Part shown: positions 47,310 to 62,038 of the stretch, one piece after another
How the letters are laid out: each line of letters begins with the position of its first letter
Numbering within the stretch: the stretch's first letter is position 1
NCBI RefSeq assembly: GCF_964204865.1
Contig: NC_135256.1
Coordinates: 22,286,703-22,350,702, forward strand
DNA: 64,000 nucleotides
DNA from: Styela clava
Taxonomy: Eukaryota > Chordata > Ascidiacea > Stolidobranchia > Styelidae
Reading direction: 5' to 3'
Made by a program: the position numbers and the translations under genes
The notes under the pieces: generated by a model
Told to the model about the DNA's origin: nothing
What the model saw: only the letters and a program-made list of their open reading frames with translations
Database searches by the model: none

Positions 47310-48006
47310 TCTGAACGATTCCAACTATTTGACAGTGACGATTTCGAATCGGAATTTGATGACGGTCTGATGGAAGATGATGTTTTTACGTTAACGTCTG
47401 AGAACGTGCAGTCTTATGAACCGGCCAATAATATGCCTGCAAGGGATCATGCAAACATGTCATCAGGAAATATTGAACTGGCATGGGAATTTAAAACAGT
47501 CGACTAGACAAATGATGCTACCGGATTTACTGATAGACTGTTTACTCCAACAATCATCCCCGGACCGAAAATCTTACCAACATCAATAAACGCTGATTCG
47601 ACTCCAATTGAATATTTGGATATATTATGGGACGCGAATCTTTGGGAGTCGTTGGTCAAGGAGACTAATCAGCACGATCATTATGTATTGAGGAAAAACA
47701 GCGATCTAAAAGCTGAAAAATCAATCGCAAAGAAAAACATAATCTTGGATGAAATGAAATCTTTTTTTGCTCTGCGGGCCACCATGGAAATGCTTTTGTT
47801 TAAAGACCGCTACGAACAATACTAGAAAACAAAGGATGCTAGGATGACCTATGCACCGGGATTTGCAGAAATCATGTCCCGAGACAGATTTCTCGCAATT
47901 TGGTCGGTGCTGCATTGCGTTGACGAAGATGATTCAACATTAGACAAAACAGACAAAATCTACAAAACGCGACCCATTTTCAATTCAATTTTGAATTATT
48001 TTAAGT
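47310..48006 (+). pseudogene. piggyBac-type transposase relic (N-terminal half)
   Basis: A single plus frame shows an acidic N-terminal segment (DSDDFESEFDDGLMEDD), then the start of the DDE_Tnp_1_7 region: TPIEYLDILWDANLWESLVK, TNQHDHYVL and NIILDEMKSFFALRATMEML, then SRDRFLAIWSVLHCVDEDDS and KTRPIFNSILNYFK before a TAG at the end. Two internal TAG codons (near 47505 and 47824) interrupt it, each at a place where the family commonly has tryptophan. The catalytic aspartates and the C-terminal zinc-binding tail are missing. It is thus a truncated, inactivated copy. Confidence 0.8.
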
Positions 48007-51000
48007 AGGTTATGATTAATGCTTACAATGTAATAATTCCTTAGGTTCAATCAACACATATTAATTCACCTTGGAATACTTTATTTATGTAGTTCAAAAT
48101 TGTGAGATTGATGTGATGCTTCTGTGTCACTCATTGATGCAAGGATAGTTTTCAATACGGATAAATCAATTGCAAAAAGAGTTCGTGATGTATTTTTTTT
48201 TCATAAAAAGAGCACAACTTGTTGCAATTAATTAATGCTTTAAGAAAAGGCTTTTATAATTCAGAAAGCGTCTTTGTCATGTTGTGGAAGACAAACTGCA
48301 AGTATTTAACGATGTCCATAAACTCTAAAACTGCTCAAATTTTATTAGCAAGAACAGGAATGATATACATTTTAATACAACATTTGAATTTTGTTTTCAA
48401 GTTCAGGTGTTCATATCTCACACGAGGATTTTTAATGTGATCTAATGAATATTCAATTCTTCTTATTCTCAAAAACAATGACTGGGTTATCATAGTCAAT
48501 CAGCTACGAGCACAAGATGGAGCAATGCGTACATGCAAATTTGTCAGATAATTTTTATGTTCTGAATAAAATATTATTTATTATTTGAGAGAGGTATTTA
48601 TGCCTAATGATTTTTTGTATTATATAATCCTATGTTGTATAAACATGCAAATATATTTCCGAATGTATAATCTTTAGACGCTGTTGTTCAAAACTTGCTG
48701 ACGTATTCGAATCTGGTAATTCTAGCAATCGATACGGAGCCACCGAGTTGAAACTAACTTGATTGATCGCTGCATATTCTGCATAAGCCTTGCGTCAGTC
48801 ACGTCCCCTGAGAACAAATATACTTTCTGCTTTTGAGTGCGTATTGTATAAGTGCAGTAACAGCCTCAATAAGTCACACACCAAGTTGCGTTATTGTAAA
48901 AGGCAATATACACCTACTTATTTGATGAGCAGTATTTATTCAGTCAGAGCCACTAGAATTTTTCTTGCTTATATATTTGCATTTCTGTACGTAATAATAC
49001 ATAGAATGGGAATTTGTTCATATTCAGAGATTATGCAGTTGACATTCACGATGTCACACAGTTCTGATCTTTCTCGGTTTAATTGAATGATTGATCAAGA
49101 AGAGGCTTTTTAAGCCAATTACATTGAAAAAGCATTAATTTGCTTAAATGTGGTGTTTAGTAAGATGTAGGCCTTTAGTAATGTTGAATGGACCTAGATT
49201 TGTCTTGTCTGTGGCCGAAATCGATGTGGTTAGAAAATAAGTTTTCTAGAGAGTAATGTTCTGTGCCTGGTTTCTGTCTTCGGGATACACATTTCGATGA
49301 TGCCATATGATTGTCTCTAAAATACTAATTACCGGGGTTGGGATAGAAAGGCGATATTTTCTTTTGTGGAAAATCAACAATCTCTAGCATAGAGCTGGAA
49401 ATACAAAGGGAATTGGCAAACAGCGATACCGATGTCTTATATGAGGATAGATTATATAGATGTGGATTGATTATATAAGTTGAGTCGCGGGAAGAAGTGC
49501 CCATTTCCAAAATGCTGAATGCTTGCCACTAGTTGAATGTCATAGCGGTTTATCCTCTATTATGTCTTCTTATAGCAATTATTTTACAAGATGGTGTATA
49601 TTTTTGTCACATATCAGATTTGCATGATTTTGAAACTTCATATCATATTTTCAATTTTATATTCCCAAAAAACGTTCAACTCATCATCTTGGATTTCCAT
49701 TTTGAAACTATTCGACATCTCTAAGTAAAAGTCGACGCATAAATTTCGTTCTCAAAAATAAGTTCAAAAAGGTTTCAAATTAGACACCATTTGTCCGTCC
49801 AAGAGACGGGTGTGTCTGTTTGATGACTGTGGTTAAGTAAATACTGTGCAGTATAATGAATTGTTGCTGAAAGAAATTGGAATCGTAATAAAACCACATT
49901 TATATCAGGTATAGTATTTTTTGAAGATTAGTATTAACTGTTTCAGAAACAACTATTGGAAAGTAGTCCTTCATTACTCTAAAACGTTGTTAAATTACAA
50001 ATCCAATTTCAGATTCATCACAAATAACAAAAAAATACTATAAATCTAATGTGACAAAAAAATAAACAGTTCGGATCTTGGTGATTAAGGCCAACGTTGC
50101 GTTCTCTCGTAATATGTAAATATACGTAATAACTTTTTATAAAAAAGTATCTTGGCATATTTGAATCTCGATTGATATCACTTCAATTAGAAAATCAAAG
50201 TTATATTTTTATCAAAAGTTGTCAAGTAAATTCAGGTTGTCTGTCTACTCGTGGATTTTAAGTTTCGATTTAGACGATATCTTTGTTTTCGTGGATAATC
50301 CTTATTGTAGAACTTTATTGTAGGGTATTTCTTATCAAAGATTTTCCACTTAGATTCTCTTGTGCAATGTGGTAACTATGAGACAGTATAATATTTACGT
50401 GACAAGTGTTATTGATGATATCATTTATACATAAAAGCACTATTTTAGATCTGTCTATGAAAAAATAAAACGTTTCGTTGTTTACAAACCTATTGCTCAT
50501 AAGCAATGCAGAAAAGAACTTTTAAGGCGAATTATCAACTAAAATACAAAGTTGAAATACACCAAAAGGAAGCAATCAATGCCAATATCGATTTCGGAAG
50601 CATTCGTTCAATTTTGACATTGCGCTTGGTAACTCGACTGCGTGTAATATAGTTTAGGAAAGTAAGCAGAAATGTAGCTGGATTCAAAGATGATATCATT
50701 GGGACGTTCAGACTATTGTGTTGAGTTTTGATTAAATTCCTTTCTGTCGACAATGACTGCAAGATTGCCAATATCCAAGTTTAATATTGTTTACCTTTGT
50801 CGAGAAATGGCAGGTTCAAAGCGCTCAGATTCACTGTTTGTCTTTTCGGTATACAATATTAAAGATACGCAATCGCACAAAAACGTTTTTATTTGTGTTT
50901 ATGATATTAAGACGTTTTCTTCAATATGAGTTAAACTATAGTTTATTTGAATGCACTTTATACTTTATTTGAATGTAATCATTAAGAACGCCATTACTAC

Positions 51001-51660
51001 GTCGTGTTTTCCTAGGACACAGAATCATTTGATCTCGACGATCACGACTTATCGCTGGCAGGATAGTCTATTGGTTTTACAAAAATTATGCTATGCCGGT
51101 TAACCTTGATGAAGCTAATCCGGATTTAGGGTTTTTGCTTCCTTGATTTAAATCGATGCAAAATATACAGTCATGTCGCGTTTTTTTATATTCCATATGC
51201 AAGATGACGACTCCGCAATGTAACATTTGTCGTTTTTCGCTTCATTTAATGATCTCCCTTGATGCTCGATTGACTACACTTACGTCATTGATTGTTTTAT
51301 GCAATCGACCACGATAATCTGACTCTAGCATCAATTTTCACTAATAAGGTTTTATGTTAATGGATAGAGGATGGGTATCCATTGGGATATTGCGCACTCT
51401 AGAGTGCTACGTGCATGCTACGCGTTTTGGACGTATTACTGCCAGTCGCCAATACCCGTGACCAGTGGGCCATACGTAAAGGCAAAGCAGATCAATTGTT
51501 TATCCCACACGAGACCCCTATTTCATTGATACGAAAGCGAAATACCTGAATGATGTTCAGTGGAGCGTGCCTTTCCGGATAATGAAGTACCCTACAATAC
51601 CATCCAAACGTAATCCATTCAAAGGTTAGCGTGTGCGGACCGCATTGTGAAGTGGTGAGT
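48007..51660. other. Intergenic, no gene recognised
   Basis: AT-rich sequence with many short open frames, none with a recognisable domain or matched splice signals. No inverted-repeat element was found. Confidence 0.35.
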
Positions 51661-51673
51661 CCGAAAAGCCATA

Positions 51674-51991
51674 ATGGACGGTAAATCATTTCTAAATATG
51701 TTGGTAGGTTTTGCAAAACTCGACAACTCAAACTGTTCGGAATTTTGTTGTACATTTCCTATCTGTAAAACAAACATCCGGTATTTCTTTGTGCACTTGC
51801 AAAACTATAATCGATACTTAATTCAAACGAGGAAACTTTGTATGGCAGCTGTAGGAAACTTTTGTCAGAAAGTTAGCTTAGAAAACTATAGTGATGTTTA
51901 TTGTCAAAAGTTTCTTTCTAGACAGAACACAACTGATGTTTCTGTCAATGGAAATATCAGGCAAAGTGTTTTAGAAGACTATCGTTCGTAA
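51674..51991 (+). other. Unrecognised open segment, 105 codons
   Basis: Opens MDGKSFLNMLVGFAKLDN and is cysteine-containing. It ends at a true stop after SVLEDYRS. No known family was recognised. An AG at about 51708 could be an acceptor for a last exon, but no upstream partner was found. It may be chance in AT-rich DNA. Confidence 0.15.
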
Positions 51992-54458
51992 TTGTCCAGC
52001 GATTCGATAGATCTTAGGAAGATTTGTTTTAGACTTGAGATCATAGCTGAGCTTGTTTTTGTTTGGTAACCTCGAACATATGGGCTCGAACGAAGAGCAC
52101 TGTTTAAATCATACGATATCGATGAAATTATGTAAGATACGGCGTGATTGCTATTTTATGCTAATTTTTCTGTGTGAATTGACATAATTTGTAGTATGCA
52201 TATTTATTGAATTATGATCGAAGTGGCTTAATCTTTGAAATTTCGTTGGTCTTGTTTCTTCTAGCAAATTTGCTTCGTGCGAATATCTTTTTGGTATATT
52301 TTTCACGCAAAACCGCCGTCGTTTACTCCGTTCGTCACGCTCTTTCGCGCTAATAAAACCACTGAAGAGTATTCATGAACTACTCTGCTTCATTTTCTAC
52401 GAACTTTCTCACATGATCTTGTTATATTGTCGGGATGTTAAATGATGACACTCTATGAAACGTTGATTTAATATGTTTCCCTAAGAAGGCGTTTCTAATT
52501 TACATGGAATATATAGTTAAACTTACCATAAATTTTAACTCATACAACAAATAGGTCACAATTAGATGTAACCCCATACGTTTGTCCGATGTAATCATTC
52601 GTATTTTCCTTCATCATAGATCGTAAAGCGTGAAATAACGCGAAAGACAGTTTAAACAGTTTTATGGCTTATAGGTTGCTACATGATTTGGATAGATGTT
52701 AGCTGAGAATTAGTTGAATAATACATACTAGGATAAGTTCCTTTTATTGAGTAAGTTGATGATAAGTAACAGAAATAAGTAATTCCTCCGGATGTTCCTT
52801 AAATAATTCTTTTTTTGTCGTTGTGCTATTAGTTCATGACCCAACTTGAGGTCGGCCTTTTGAACTACTGTCTACCTTTTACCTTTAGCCAGTTTAGTCA
52901 AGGTTCACCTCTCGATAGCCTTTGTCACTGGGTATACTTGCAAAGGTAAAATAAATTAAAATTGGAAGTTTTTGGTGATGTGACTATGGAGAATGCAATG
53001 TCTTAAGGATGGAAAAGGAGTGTTCAGTACCATACTTGTAGTTTCCGCTGGTTCATTTTAAATTTTTATATTGTTGAACTATCCAATTATGAACATATTG
53101 TATATAATTGGAATTACTCCATTTAAGCACATACATGAACAAGGTATAAAACATTAATGCATGAAACAACTTCAGACCATCGCAATCGAAATTATACAAT
53201 AACCAATTTCCAACCGACCAAACCCAATTCAGTTCAGATGTTCAAAGTACTTTTGTGTGAATTCTTTCGTACACGAATGGTGCTCTGCGGGTAACCGTGT
53301 GACGTCATGTTCATAATGTTATCCATATGTCTCCATGAAAAGCCTAGATTTAATCTTGTACAAAACCACCTTGAGCAAGCTATAACGCTCATTGTGCTCA
53401 TGACAACGTACAACAAAACCAAGAGTCTACATATTCATAAGATTTCTCAACATCGGTACCATCAACTGAATCGTATTGGTTCGACTGCCACATAGCCAAT
53501 TTTTACACATTCGGTGATCAAAGTGATAATTGTTGAATGATTGATTTGAATGACAAAAATGAGGGACCTTTTTTGTTACCGTGATACTATAAGTGTCATA
53601 TATTTCAAGCTATCCTGTTCACCGATGATTTTTCTAATAGTATTATCTAAAATGTAAAAGGTTTCAGTAAAGAGAAAAGAGAATTTAGGCAGTCATATAC
53701 ATATTTTTCAGGCCAGGTACTCCAGATTGGCATTTTGAATCTTTAAAAGCGCGTATAGGATATCAGCGTTTAAAATGACTTTCATAGAATATAATCACGT
53801 TCAAGGTCGTGTTCCGATATGTGAGTCCACTTTAAAAGTATAAAAACTGAATTATGCGCGAATGTGTATGGGTCAATTATATAGGGCGACGAAAAGACTC
53901 TAAGAAATATTGCGCTTTTTATATGGATGTGAGATCATGAGGCGAAATGTCTCTATACTACCTGCTCTTCCTTTCGCGTTTTTTTATGTGACTTGTGTCA
54001 TGAGTATGTTTGAATGATATGATGTCAAAAGTTTACGATTGCAAAACAAGAAGATCTCACTTCACGTAATATATACAAGTCTTACCAAATGCACTAGAAA
54101 GAACTCTTAGTTTAGCACATGCTTTTCAATTTATATCTTACTTACAACCATTATTCGAACAGCACGCCCAATCATGTTACTCTTAGTGATTTCTGCAATC
54201 AAGACTAAGCGATTAAAAACGCAAGTTGTCGCTTGAATAACTGTAAGTTTGAAATTTGTTTTAAAACAAACTGATTAAACTATTAAAGCTTAACCTTACA
54301 AAGGAATTGACCCTGGGACCGATCCGAAAGCGCAAAATTGTTTCAATAGCAAACACCAAATTATTACTTTTGAAATTGGCAAGTTGGCGATCAATTGTAT
54401 TTAATGAAGCCGTGTAAGTGGGTTCATATCTGGCTCTTGACCTTACAAATCGTTTTTG

Positions 54459-54674
54459 CTGAAGGATTTCAACGTTCATCCAGTTCTGGGGCATACTTTC
54501 GTACGTCAGAGTGTAGAGTTAAATCCGCATACCTTTGGATTAGCTGTCGACGTAAAATACCTAAAATTGCACTCGCGCATGGATGGTCGCTTAAATTTGG
54601 CGCAAATAATGATAGATTATGACAGTTTTACGAATATTTCAGACGCCAGTACTAGAATATTTAAAATACATTAG
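54459..54674 (+). other. Unrecognised open segment, possible terminal exon
   Basis: The frame KDFNVHPVLGHTFVRQSV continues through LNPHTFGLAVDVKYLKLHSR to a TAG near 54674. It is preceded by a pyrimidine-rich tract and AG near 54460. There is no ATG near its start and no recognised domain. It is recorded because its composition looks more coding than its surroundings. Confidence 0.15.
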
Positions 54675-56579
54675 GATATTGTAGTAATTCTATGCCAAAT
54701 TCTTACAATATTGTAAGCTTGGCGTTATGCCATAGAAACGAACGTATTTAGAATGTACCTGAATGATTGTGTTTAAAATTTGAATTCAACTTCGAATATT
54801 CTAAAAGAATCCGTAATTGCGTAAAATCGTTATTGCTTATTAAAATTCCATTTTTTATAAAAAAAAAAGCTTGTTAGAATTGTTGAAATGTGTGGGAAAC
54901 AATCGGTTAAATCTGTGCTTGTCGAAATTTAAACGGAACTAACGAAAATGCCACTACATTTTTTAACATCAGTGTTCGCAAAACAAGAAATATCATTTTT
55001 GTAACAGAATTTTCTCTATTTGAGATTAATCAACCAATTACCATGATAAATTTACCTTTTTCAAGCTTGAATTAAGGTTTGTTTCATAACTTCCTTCTGC
55101 GGCAATCGCTAATATGACTGAAAATATTTTCGTTGGAGCTCGTAACTTCATCTCAATTAATTCTAATAAACCCAGTGGAGCTTAAATGAAAGGATTGTTT
55201 GTTTAAAAATATTAGAGATTTATTTTCTGGCATAATGACTGATGAAAGTCATGAAATAGATTGAAATGACGGGACCTATTTGTTTTTGCATCTCAAAAAT
55301 TGTGAATTATTTGTTATTAATTTTCAACAACTGCTGTTTGCTTTGCAGTATTGCAATTTTACTTGCTTGTGTGCGAGCGTCCAATATTCAATAAAATCAA
55401 CTTGACTGTATAATTTGCAAATTTTTATAAAATATATCTAATTTTGATTGTGGCAATCGTCAATGTATTTCAGTCTATATAAAAATATTTTTGCAAAATT
55501 TCTGTACGTCTCACAAAAAAGAAATACGTATCTTAGGTACCAGGACGTAATTTATATAATTGGCTATAGCTAAATTTCCGACGTTTAAAGCTCTTTAGTG
55601 TCTTCCAGAGTGGTACTCGTTGCGGTGGCATTGTTTGTTGAAGCCCCAATTGTTTTTTCATGGTCCGTTTCTTGTCTAAACGTGCGCGCTGTTCTCCGTA
55701 CCGATAAAATCCAATGTGTAGTTCGGGCAATCATTACGTTATCTCAGACTGTATTACGTGGCTGTATTCCCCGAAAGCATGCCGCATTGTAAAGTTGGAC
55801 TTGATTTAGATGTCAATTTTTGCCTACGTCATGCTGTCGTCATAAGGCCATTATCGACAGAAAATTGGATTCGCGCTAATTGAGGTCAGTTGCAATCGAC
55901 CGCAGTTTGAGCTGGGAATGAATGTGTGTACCGATATTTTCTACAAAGTTAACATATTTTTACTCATCTGCTTTTAATAGTATAATAGTGAAACATTACC
56001 AAGTGCTAATTCATCCTGCAATCCTAAATATTAAAATATGAATCAGATGTTCGTGTTATGATGTGCTCGCGTTAAAATATGATATTGGATTTTCTTATTT
56101 TTGATTTGCAAAGCACCGACCACATATATATAACATATTTTCGACAAAATGGCTGATTTCTTAGAAGTCGACAACAATCTCATAAACAGGTTAGAAATAA
56201 TAAATTGAATTTTTGCTCAGTCGGGGCGAATAAAATTTCGTTGTTTTTTTCAATCGGATAGAAAAAAGAGGATCGGTAGATACCGAGAGTGAACTTCTTT
56301 GACTTGCCTGTTATTCAAATATATAGGAGTTTTATGGCGGTAATATATGCTTGGGTATGGCCAGGAAGTTTGAAAAGGTTTGAAAGAATCTGATCTGTAA
56401 CAGAAATATCTGATTTTAGATAATTTGCCAAGCTAGTAATTTTTATTTGTATAGATTTGAATTATTGTGAGACACACATAAGCAATAACTGAGAAATATT
56501 TCATACATACCAAATGTAAATCAAATTGTAAGTAAACTTTCCATAAACGTAACACTGGTAGTGAGTCGAATATGCTGGG

Positions 56580-56911
56580 TTGCTTGGAATAGAGTCGCTA
56601 GACAAACATTCGGTCCGAAGACCGGACGCTGACAGTGTATGTTTAACAAAGACTTTTATAGAAGTCGATTATCAAAAACTGTGCATTCTATTCAATAAAT
56701 CCCAGATGGGTGTGTCAGATCAGAGCACAGATTACGTAAACTATATTATAGTTCAAGATAGAAATAATATGAGATATGAAAAAAGGAAAACAATTGTGAG
56801 TAAAATGCCAACCTGGGAAAATTTCCAATATATATTTGAACGCCGGAATATGCAACCGGCGATGCATTTGATTTATTCAAACTCATATCTGCCAATACGC
56901 TTCAGATTTAA
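56580..56911 (+). other. Unrecognised open segment ending at a good splice donor
   Basis: One frame is open for about 330 bases and reaches AGATTTAAT followed by GTGAGT at 56912, a consensus donor. Residue stretches such as KMPTWENFQYIFERRNMQP look protein-like. No family was recognised and no confident acceptor or partner exon was found, so it may be an internal exon of an unknown gene or chance. Confidence 0.25.
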
Positions 56912-59900
56912 TGTGAGTATGCATGCTTTTGAATAAACCTCTCATTTTTCAGGGAGTACTAACACGCATATATTATCAATCATAATAACTTAGATTGGTG
57001 CATCAAATTTCATACTGAAACGCAGTGTCAAAATGCACAGTTAAACAAACGTGTTTGCGCAATTCCTTGTTCAGTGAAATAATTTCGCAATCAAGTTTTA
57101 ATTCTAGATGTTCTTTGATCGCGTAAGAAATATGTATGTTATTTAATAATCTTTGAAGAATAGTTCAGTTCCACATAACTAATGTTGATGTTACTTATTT
57201 TATTACTGTGCAATGGATCAGTGTTTTAATGATTTTTTCTACGCGGAATCGATCGTGTTAGGCAAAGCCAAGGCGTTTCACGCAGTTAACGTCAGACGTG
57301 TTCAAGTGATGTATGAAGTACATTCAACCGGTTTCGTCCTTCAGAAGTAGGAATGGGCCATATGTAAACTGAAATGTTGCTCGTGTTCGGAAAAGAAGCC
57401 GCAGCGGCCCGACTTGTCCAGAGTCAAGAAATGTTTGTATTTTTTTCAGCTGATTAAGGAGATATACATTGCAATGAGAATTTAAGGCTAAACTAAACGT
57501 TTGGGAGTACCATCGATAATTGACCAACTAAGAGTATTATCTTCTTATGTGCTGTTTGCCAATTTACTCTGACAAATTTAAACTTTAAAGAAGGTCTGTA
57601 GATATACTTTCTCAATTGGAGTTTGTATATATATGTGACAAGTGTGAGGGTTAGAGTGAGCTCAATGTTGACTGAATAGAGGGCTGAAGTGTGTGATTGA
57701 AACAAATTGACCGCATATTTGACAAAATATGAGATACCACCTATGATAGGACGTACGTTATCTAGAAAAGCTGTTTGATGATAATTATCAACAATTAAAC
57801 ATTACACGAAGCTCCTCATCATTACGCCTCAAAATTTTGATCTATAGATAAAATGGGTTCATGGGTGAATTCTATTGACAGTTTCATTGTGGCACTAACT
57901 TGTAATCTTTTACTGACTTGGTAGTTTTAACTAAACTTTCATGTTACCGTGCACGACGCTGAAATACGATTAGTTGTTCGCAACTGCATGGTAATAATAT
58001 AAAACAAATTAAATATTCATGTCGTCAATCACTATATATTCTCCCTTTGTCTGTTGTTTGTCAACAATAAGAGCTCAGATAAGGTTAATACCTTTTCAAG
58101 GAAATTTTGTTTCATTTCATTACGCAATTACGCTTTCTACTGGGCCAGCAAAGGACGAGGTCATTGCCGCGATAACATGCAACTATTTAGCAAATATTAT
58201 GTCTTCTCGTATTTTCAAGCATTTATATTGACGATGAGTAATTGAAAATAATACAGCTAATAACCAGCTGGTATTAATTTTAAATAAGTTTTCATTAAAT
58301 CATCACATTATGACTCGGCACTTTCATGTTTTGCAGACTGCAGCATACATTATAGTTTGTGTATTTTTAATTATGCAAGCCGACTTTCATCCAGCTAGTA
58401 TAATCTGAACAGTGAACAGTCGTCACACTAGATATCTGAACAACGTCACCCTGCTCGATGCCTCTCCAAGTCGTACATAATTTATGGACGAGGGGCCGCT
58501 GATGACGACGAACGACGACGAAAAACGAGACTGCTAAATCAACCCTTGGCGCATCACCAACAGAATAGCGAAATCGTATGGAAAAATAAAAGTCGCTGCA
58601 TTTAAAAGAAGTGAGAGCATACGATTTTGCAACTGGAACAAAATAAAAAGGAACAGTGCGTTTGCACATTTACAAATAATCGGAGAACTATTATACCGAC
58701 ATTTACTACACAACGTTATATAAGGAATTAGAAGTGACGTTGTTATAGCAACAGTGTTTGTTTACGACTGAATTTAAGTTGAATTTTGATCAACCGGAAA
58801 GTCACATCATGACAAGGTAAAAAGTTTTTTTTATGATAATTTACTTCGACTAGAATATCTGATGAGATGACTGTTGTATTGGAATCATTAAGAAGTCTGT
58901 GGTTTGTTTTATAAAATCAAATTTGAAGGTGGAATGAGAAATAGTATAACTAACGCGAAGGAATTTTCTCGAGTATCTAACATTATATATCCAGGACATT
59001 TGGGCCACTGAAGGCAAATTTCAAATGGGCCATTTCAGTACTCTCAAACTACAGGCTCTTTGATTTCTCCCTGCTACATTCTGTTGAGTAAATTCCCTGT
59101 GTGAGATAGTTATTCGAAAGTTGACTGGTGGATTGCCGTTCTCCTCAACTTTCCATTGATTACCTCTCGTAGATTCTTAAGGGTGTTGAAATAAAGATCT
59201 GGGTTTCAATAAGTTTTGGTCAGTTGTTATATTTCCTCTTTGAATTATCGAGCCAAAAGAGTTTAGTGTTACACGAGATATAATTTGAAACTAGAGATCG
59301 ATTAATCGATTTTGAGGTAATTAGTCTGTTTATATAATCCATAGTTCTTTTGTTTAAACAGTGAGAGTCGATCCGAGAAAATATATAAAACAATTGTATT
59401 TATTGGTATAAATTAAAAACTAAAACGTAGAAAACTCACGTTTGCAAAATTTGATTATTATTTGCGTAGAGTATGTTGCTTGGTAGTACCTATATAATAT
59501 ACCGGTTTCCATAACATTCTCGTGTACTTGGCGTTAGAAATCGTTAAAAATACCCCAAATAATATTATGCCAGGTCATAAATCTAAAATAGCCTAACCGA
59601 AAGAATGGAAAGACTCGTGAAACTAGGACGAAAGACGTTTTACAACGCGTACCCAATTTCGTTGACACTAAGCCCTATGTTAAGGCACACCTTTATGTGC
59701 TTTGAGACCTTTAAAATCCGTAAAGCAAACAGAACACGGCTACTTACATTCCGTTGAGACAAGTGTAATATATCAGACGCACTTTATTTCATGTCCTGTT
59801 GGAATCGATCCAGATGGGACTTTACGAGTTCGTCAAGTAACTAATACCGACTATAGTTTTCATGGAAAAACCTCCCCTCTATATCTAATATTAAGAGTAA

Positions 59901-61652
59901 AGCTGTTACCCACTTGAGATTTGAAAAAAAAAATTTTGACTTTATGGTTGGACTACACCGAAGGTGCAAAACATGCTTGTCCGTAAAGCAAACGCACTTC
60001 ATTTACCAATGGGGCTGTTTCCCCTATAAACTCTCTCTGTACCACACACTCTAATCAATTTATCACGCCGTGAGTGAGGTGGTGGCATGGGTAAGTCACG
60101 AATTAACACAGATTCGATTCCAAGATCTCTTACTTTTCTATAAAGAAAAAACTAATATTTATTTCCGCGTTCGAATAAAAATATTCCACGAAAAATTCGT
60201 GTTCAAAAAAGCTAGATTTAACTGATGAAGTGAGGGAGATAATCAATTAATTCAAGTGTTGGCATGCGGCAGCTGAAATCCTGAGATCATTTGACGACGC
60301 AGGGAATGTATTCTTCTGACGTAGAATGTCACGTGACTGTCCCATGGGAAATAACTTTGGACGCGTGTTTGTTGCGCATGCTTGTTAACAAACCTAGACG
60401 TAACATTCGAACAGTCCAACCCTGCGTGTTATCGAAAATCATGTAAGGGTAACAGACACTGTGCCATAGACCTGGAAAATTTCCAAGTACTTTTAATAAA
60501 TGCAATATTTGTTTATAAACAAACGATTGTGTTAGCAAGTTGCGTTTTGTGGGTATGCACCTGGCTATGAAAACAGTACATATTATTATAGCCACTTTCA
60601 GACCTTAACGAATGGCTATAATTATGCTTTAAAAACAATGACTCTAATCAAATAAATTTGACAGTTCTTTATGCACGATGTACAATTTGCATTATTCATC
60701 ATGTACAAATACTATACTGAGTTTATGCAGATACACAAACAGGCTGATGAAGTGCGAATGACTAAATTATTTCACTGCAATTTGCATTCTGTAGAACATT
60801 GAAACAGTCTGATAGGTTTCAACCGGAAGCCATTCAAATGGCTGTTTTGGCTCAAATTCCAAATTCAAAACAGAAGATCGCAAAAGTATGATAAAAAATT
60901 GGTTATGGTTTTCGCATGTTGCAGTATTCTTTAAAGTGTAAGGGTAGTATATTCAGTCTGGTACTTTGATTCTCACTATCTCCACAACAACATGTTTCTT
61001 TTGAAAATATTGAAACCAAAAACAAGTGGGTGTTATTGCTAGATTAATACTCCTTTACGATGTTTTCGATATCAAATAGTGTTCCAAGAGTAGATGCTAG
61101 TAACATGACTAAAAAACGAAATCCGTGAATAAAATCAAGTTTCTTATCGTTTTCGAACGACCTAGGCAAGGAAATCTCTCAGTGTAATTTCGAAAAACAC
61201 CTTATTTAGGTAACTTCAAATCAACAGTTTTTTTGGTTTGTATTGTTAGAACCATATTTTTGTGATTTATCGTCAACTTAGTACATTATTACTCGACAAA
61301 TATCTAAAGTTAATTTTATAAGAAGAAATCATGCAACGGATGTAGTAAAGTCTCAGTTTAATCAGACGATGATGAAATGTCATTTGGTATTTATGCCCAG
61401 CTGTGTATGTCCACATAACAAGTTGTTGATTAACTTCAAAATATTGATTGGTGACAACAAACTGGGCAATGTAATGAACAGATTCAGACAGATTCTTCCA
61501 GACACGCCAAGTCACTCATTTTTAAAATGGATCTTCACAATATTGATGATTAATAGACATTGATTTTATTTTTATCATCATTAACCATTTACCAATACAA
61601 TTATTTAATATTATACCAAAATTCAACAGAATATTACTTTGAATCAAATTGA

Positions 61653-62038
61653 ATGCCGAACCAAGCTGAATCCGAGTTCGCTAATTTTACTGCGAGCTTA
61701 ATGCGAAGGCAATTTTGTGCTTGTCAAAAAGAATCGCAAAATTTTCCTTATATGCGTACATGTCTTGCGGTCGGAATTGAGGATAAAACGCCAACCTATT
61801 TAATACCATATTACCTCATTGAATTTGCACCACATAATATATTCAAAATGAAAAAATAGACGATGTAAACAAGCTCATTAAGAATGGCTTTTATATCGAG
61901 ATACATAATATCAATGAATACAACGCACTTTTGCAATTGCGCGTTATATTTTGTTTTGAAAAATTTGTCATTGGCAAACATCGGTGTTATATTTCTATTG
62001 GATTGGATTCACGGCGTCTGAATTACTTCACACAATAA
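61653..62038 (+). other. Unrecognised open segment with a one-base shift in a homopolymer
   Basis: From an ATG at 61653 the frame runs 68 codons (MPNQAESEFANFTASLMRR ... NIFKMKK) to a TAG that immediately follows a run of six A. Adding a single A at that run would open a further ~60 codons (IDDVNKLIKNGFYIEIHN ... YISIGLD) to a TAA at 62038. Either a sequencing error, a decayed gene or chance would explain this. No family was recognised. Confidence 0.22.

Noticed and set aside
60060-60125. Possible tRNA or SINE head (TGGCATGGGTAAG ... AGATTCGATTCC)
   Set aside because: The A-box-like and B-box-like words are only about 28 bases apart, too close for a tRNA, and no cloverleaf could be drawn.
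60328-60337. Perfect GTCACGTGAC palindrome as a regulatory site
   Set aside because: No recognised gene start is nearby. A chance occurrence is likely in 64 kb.
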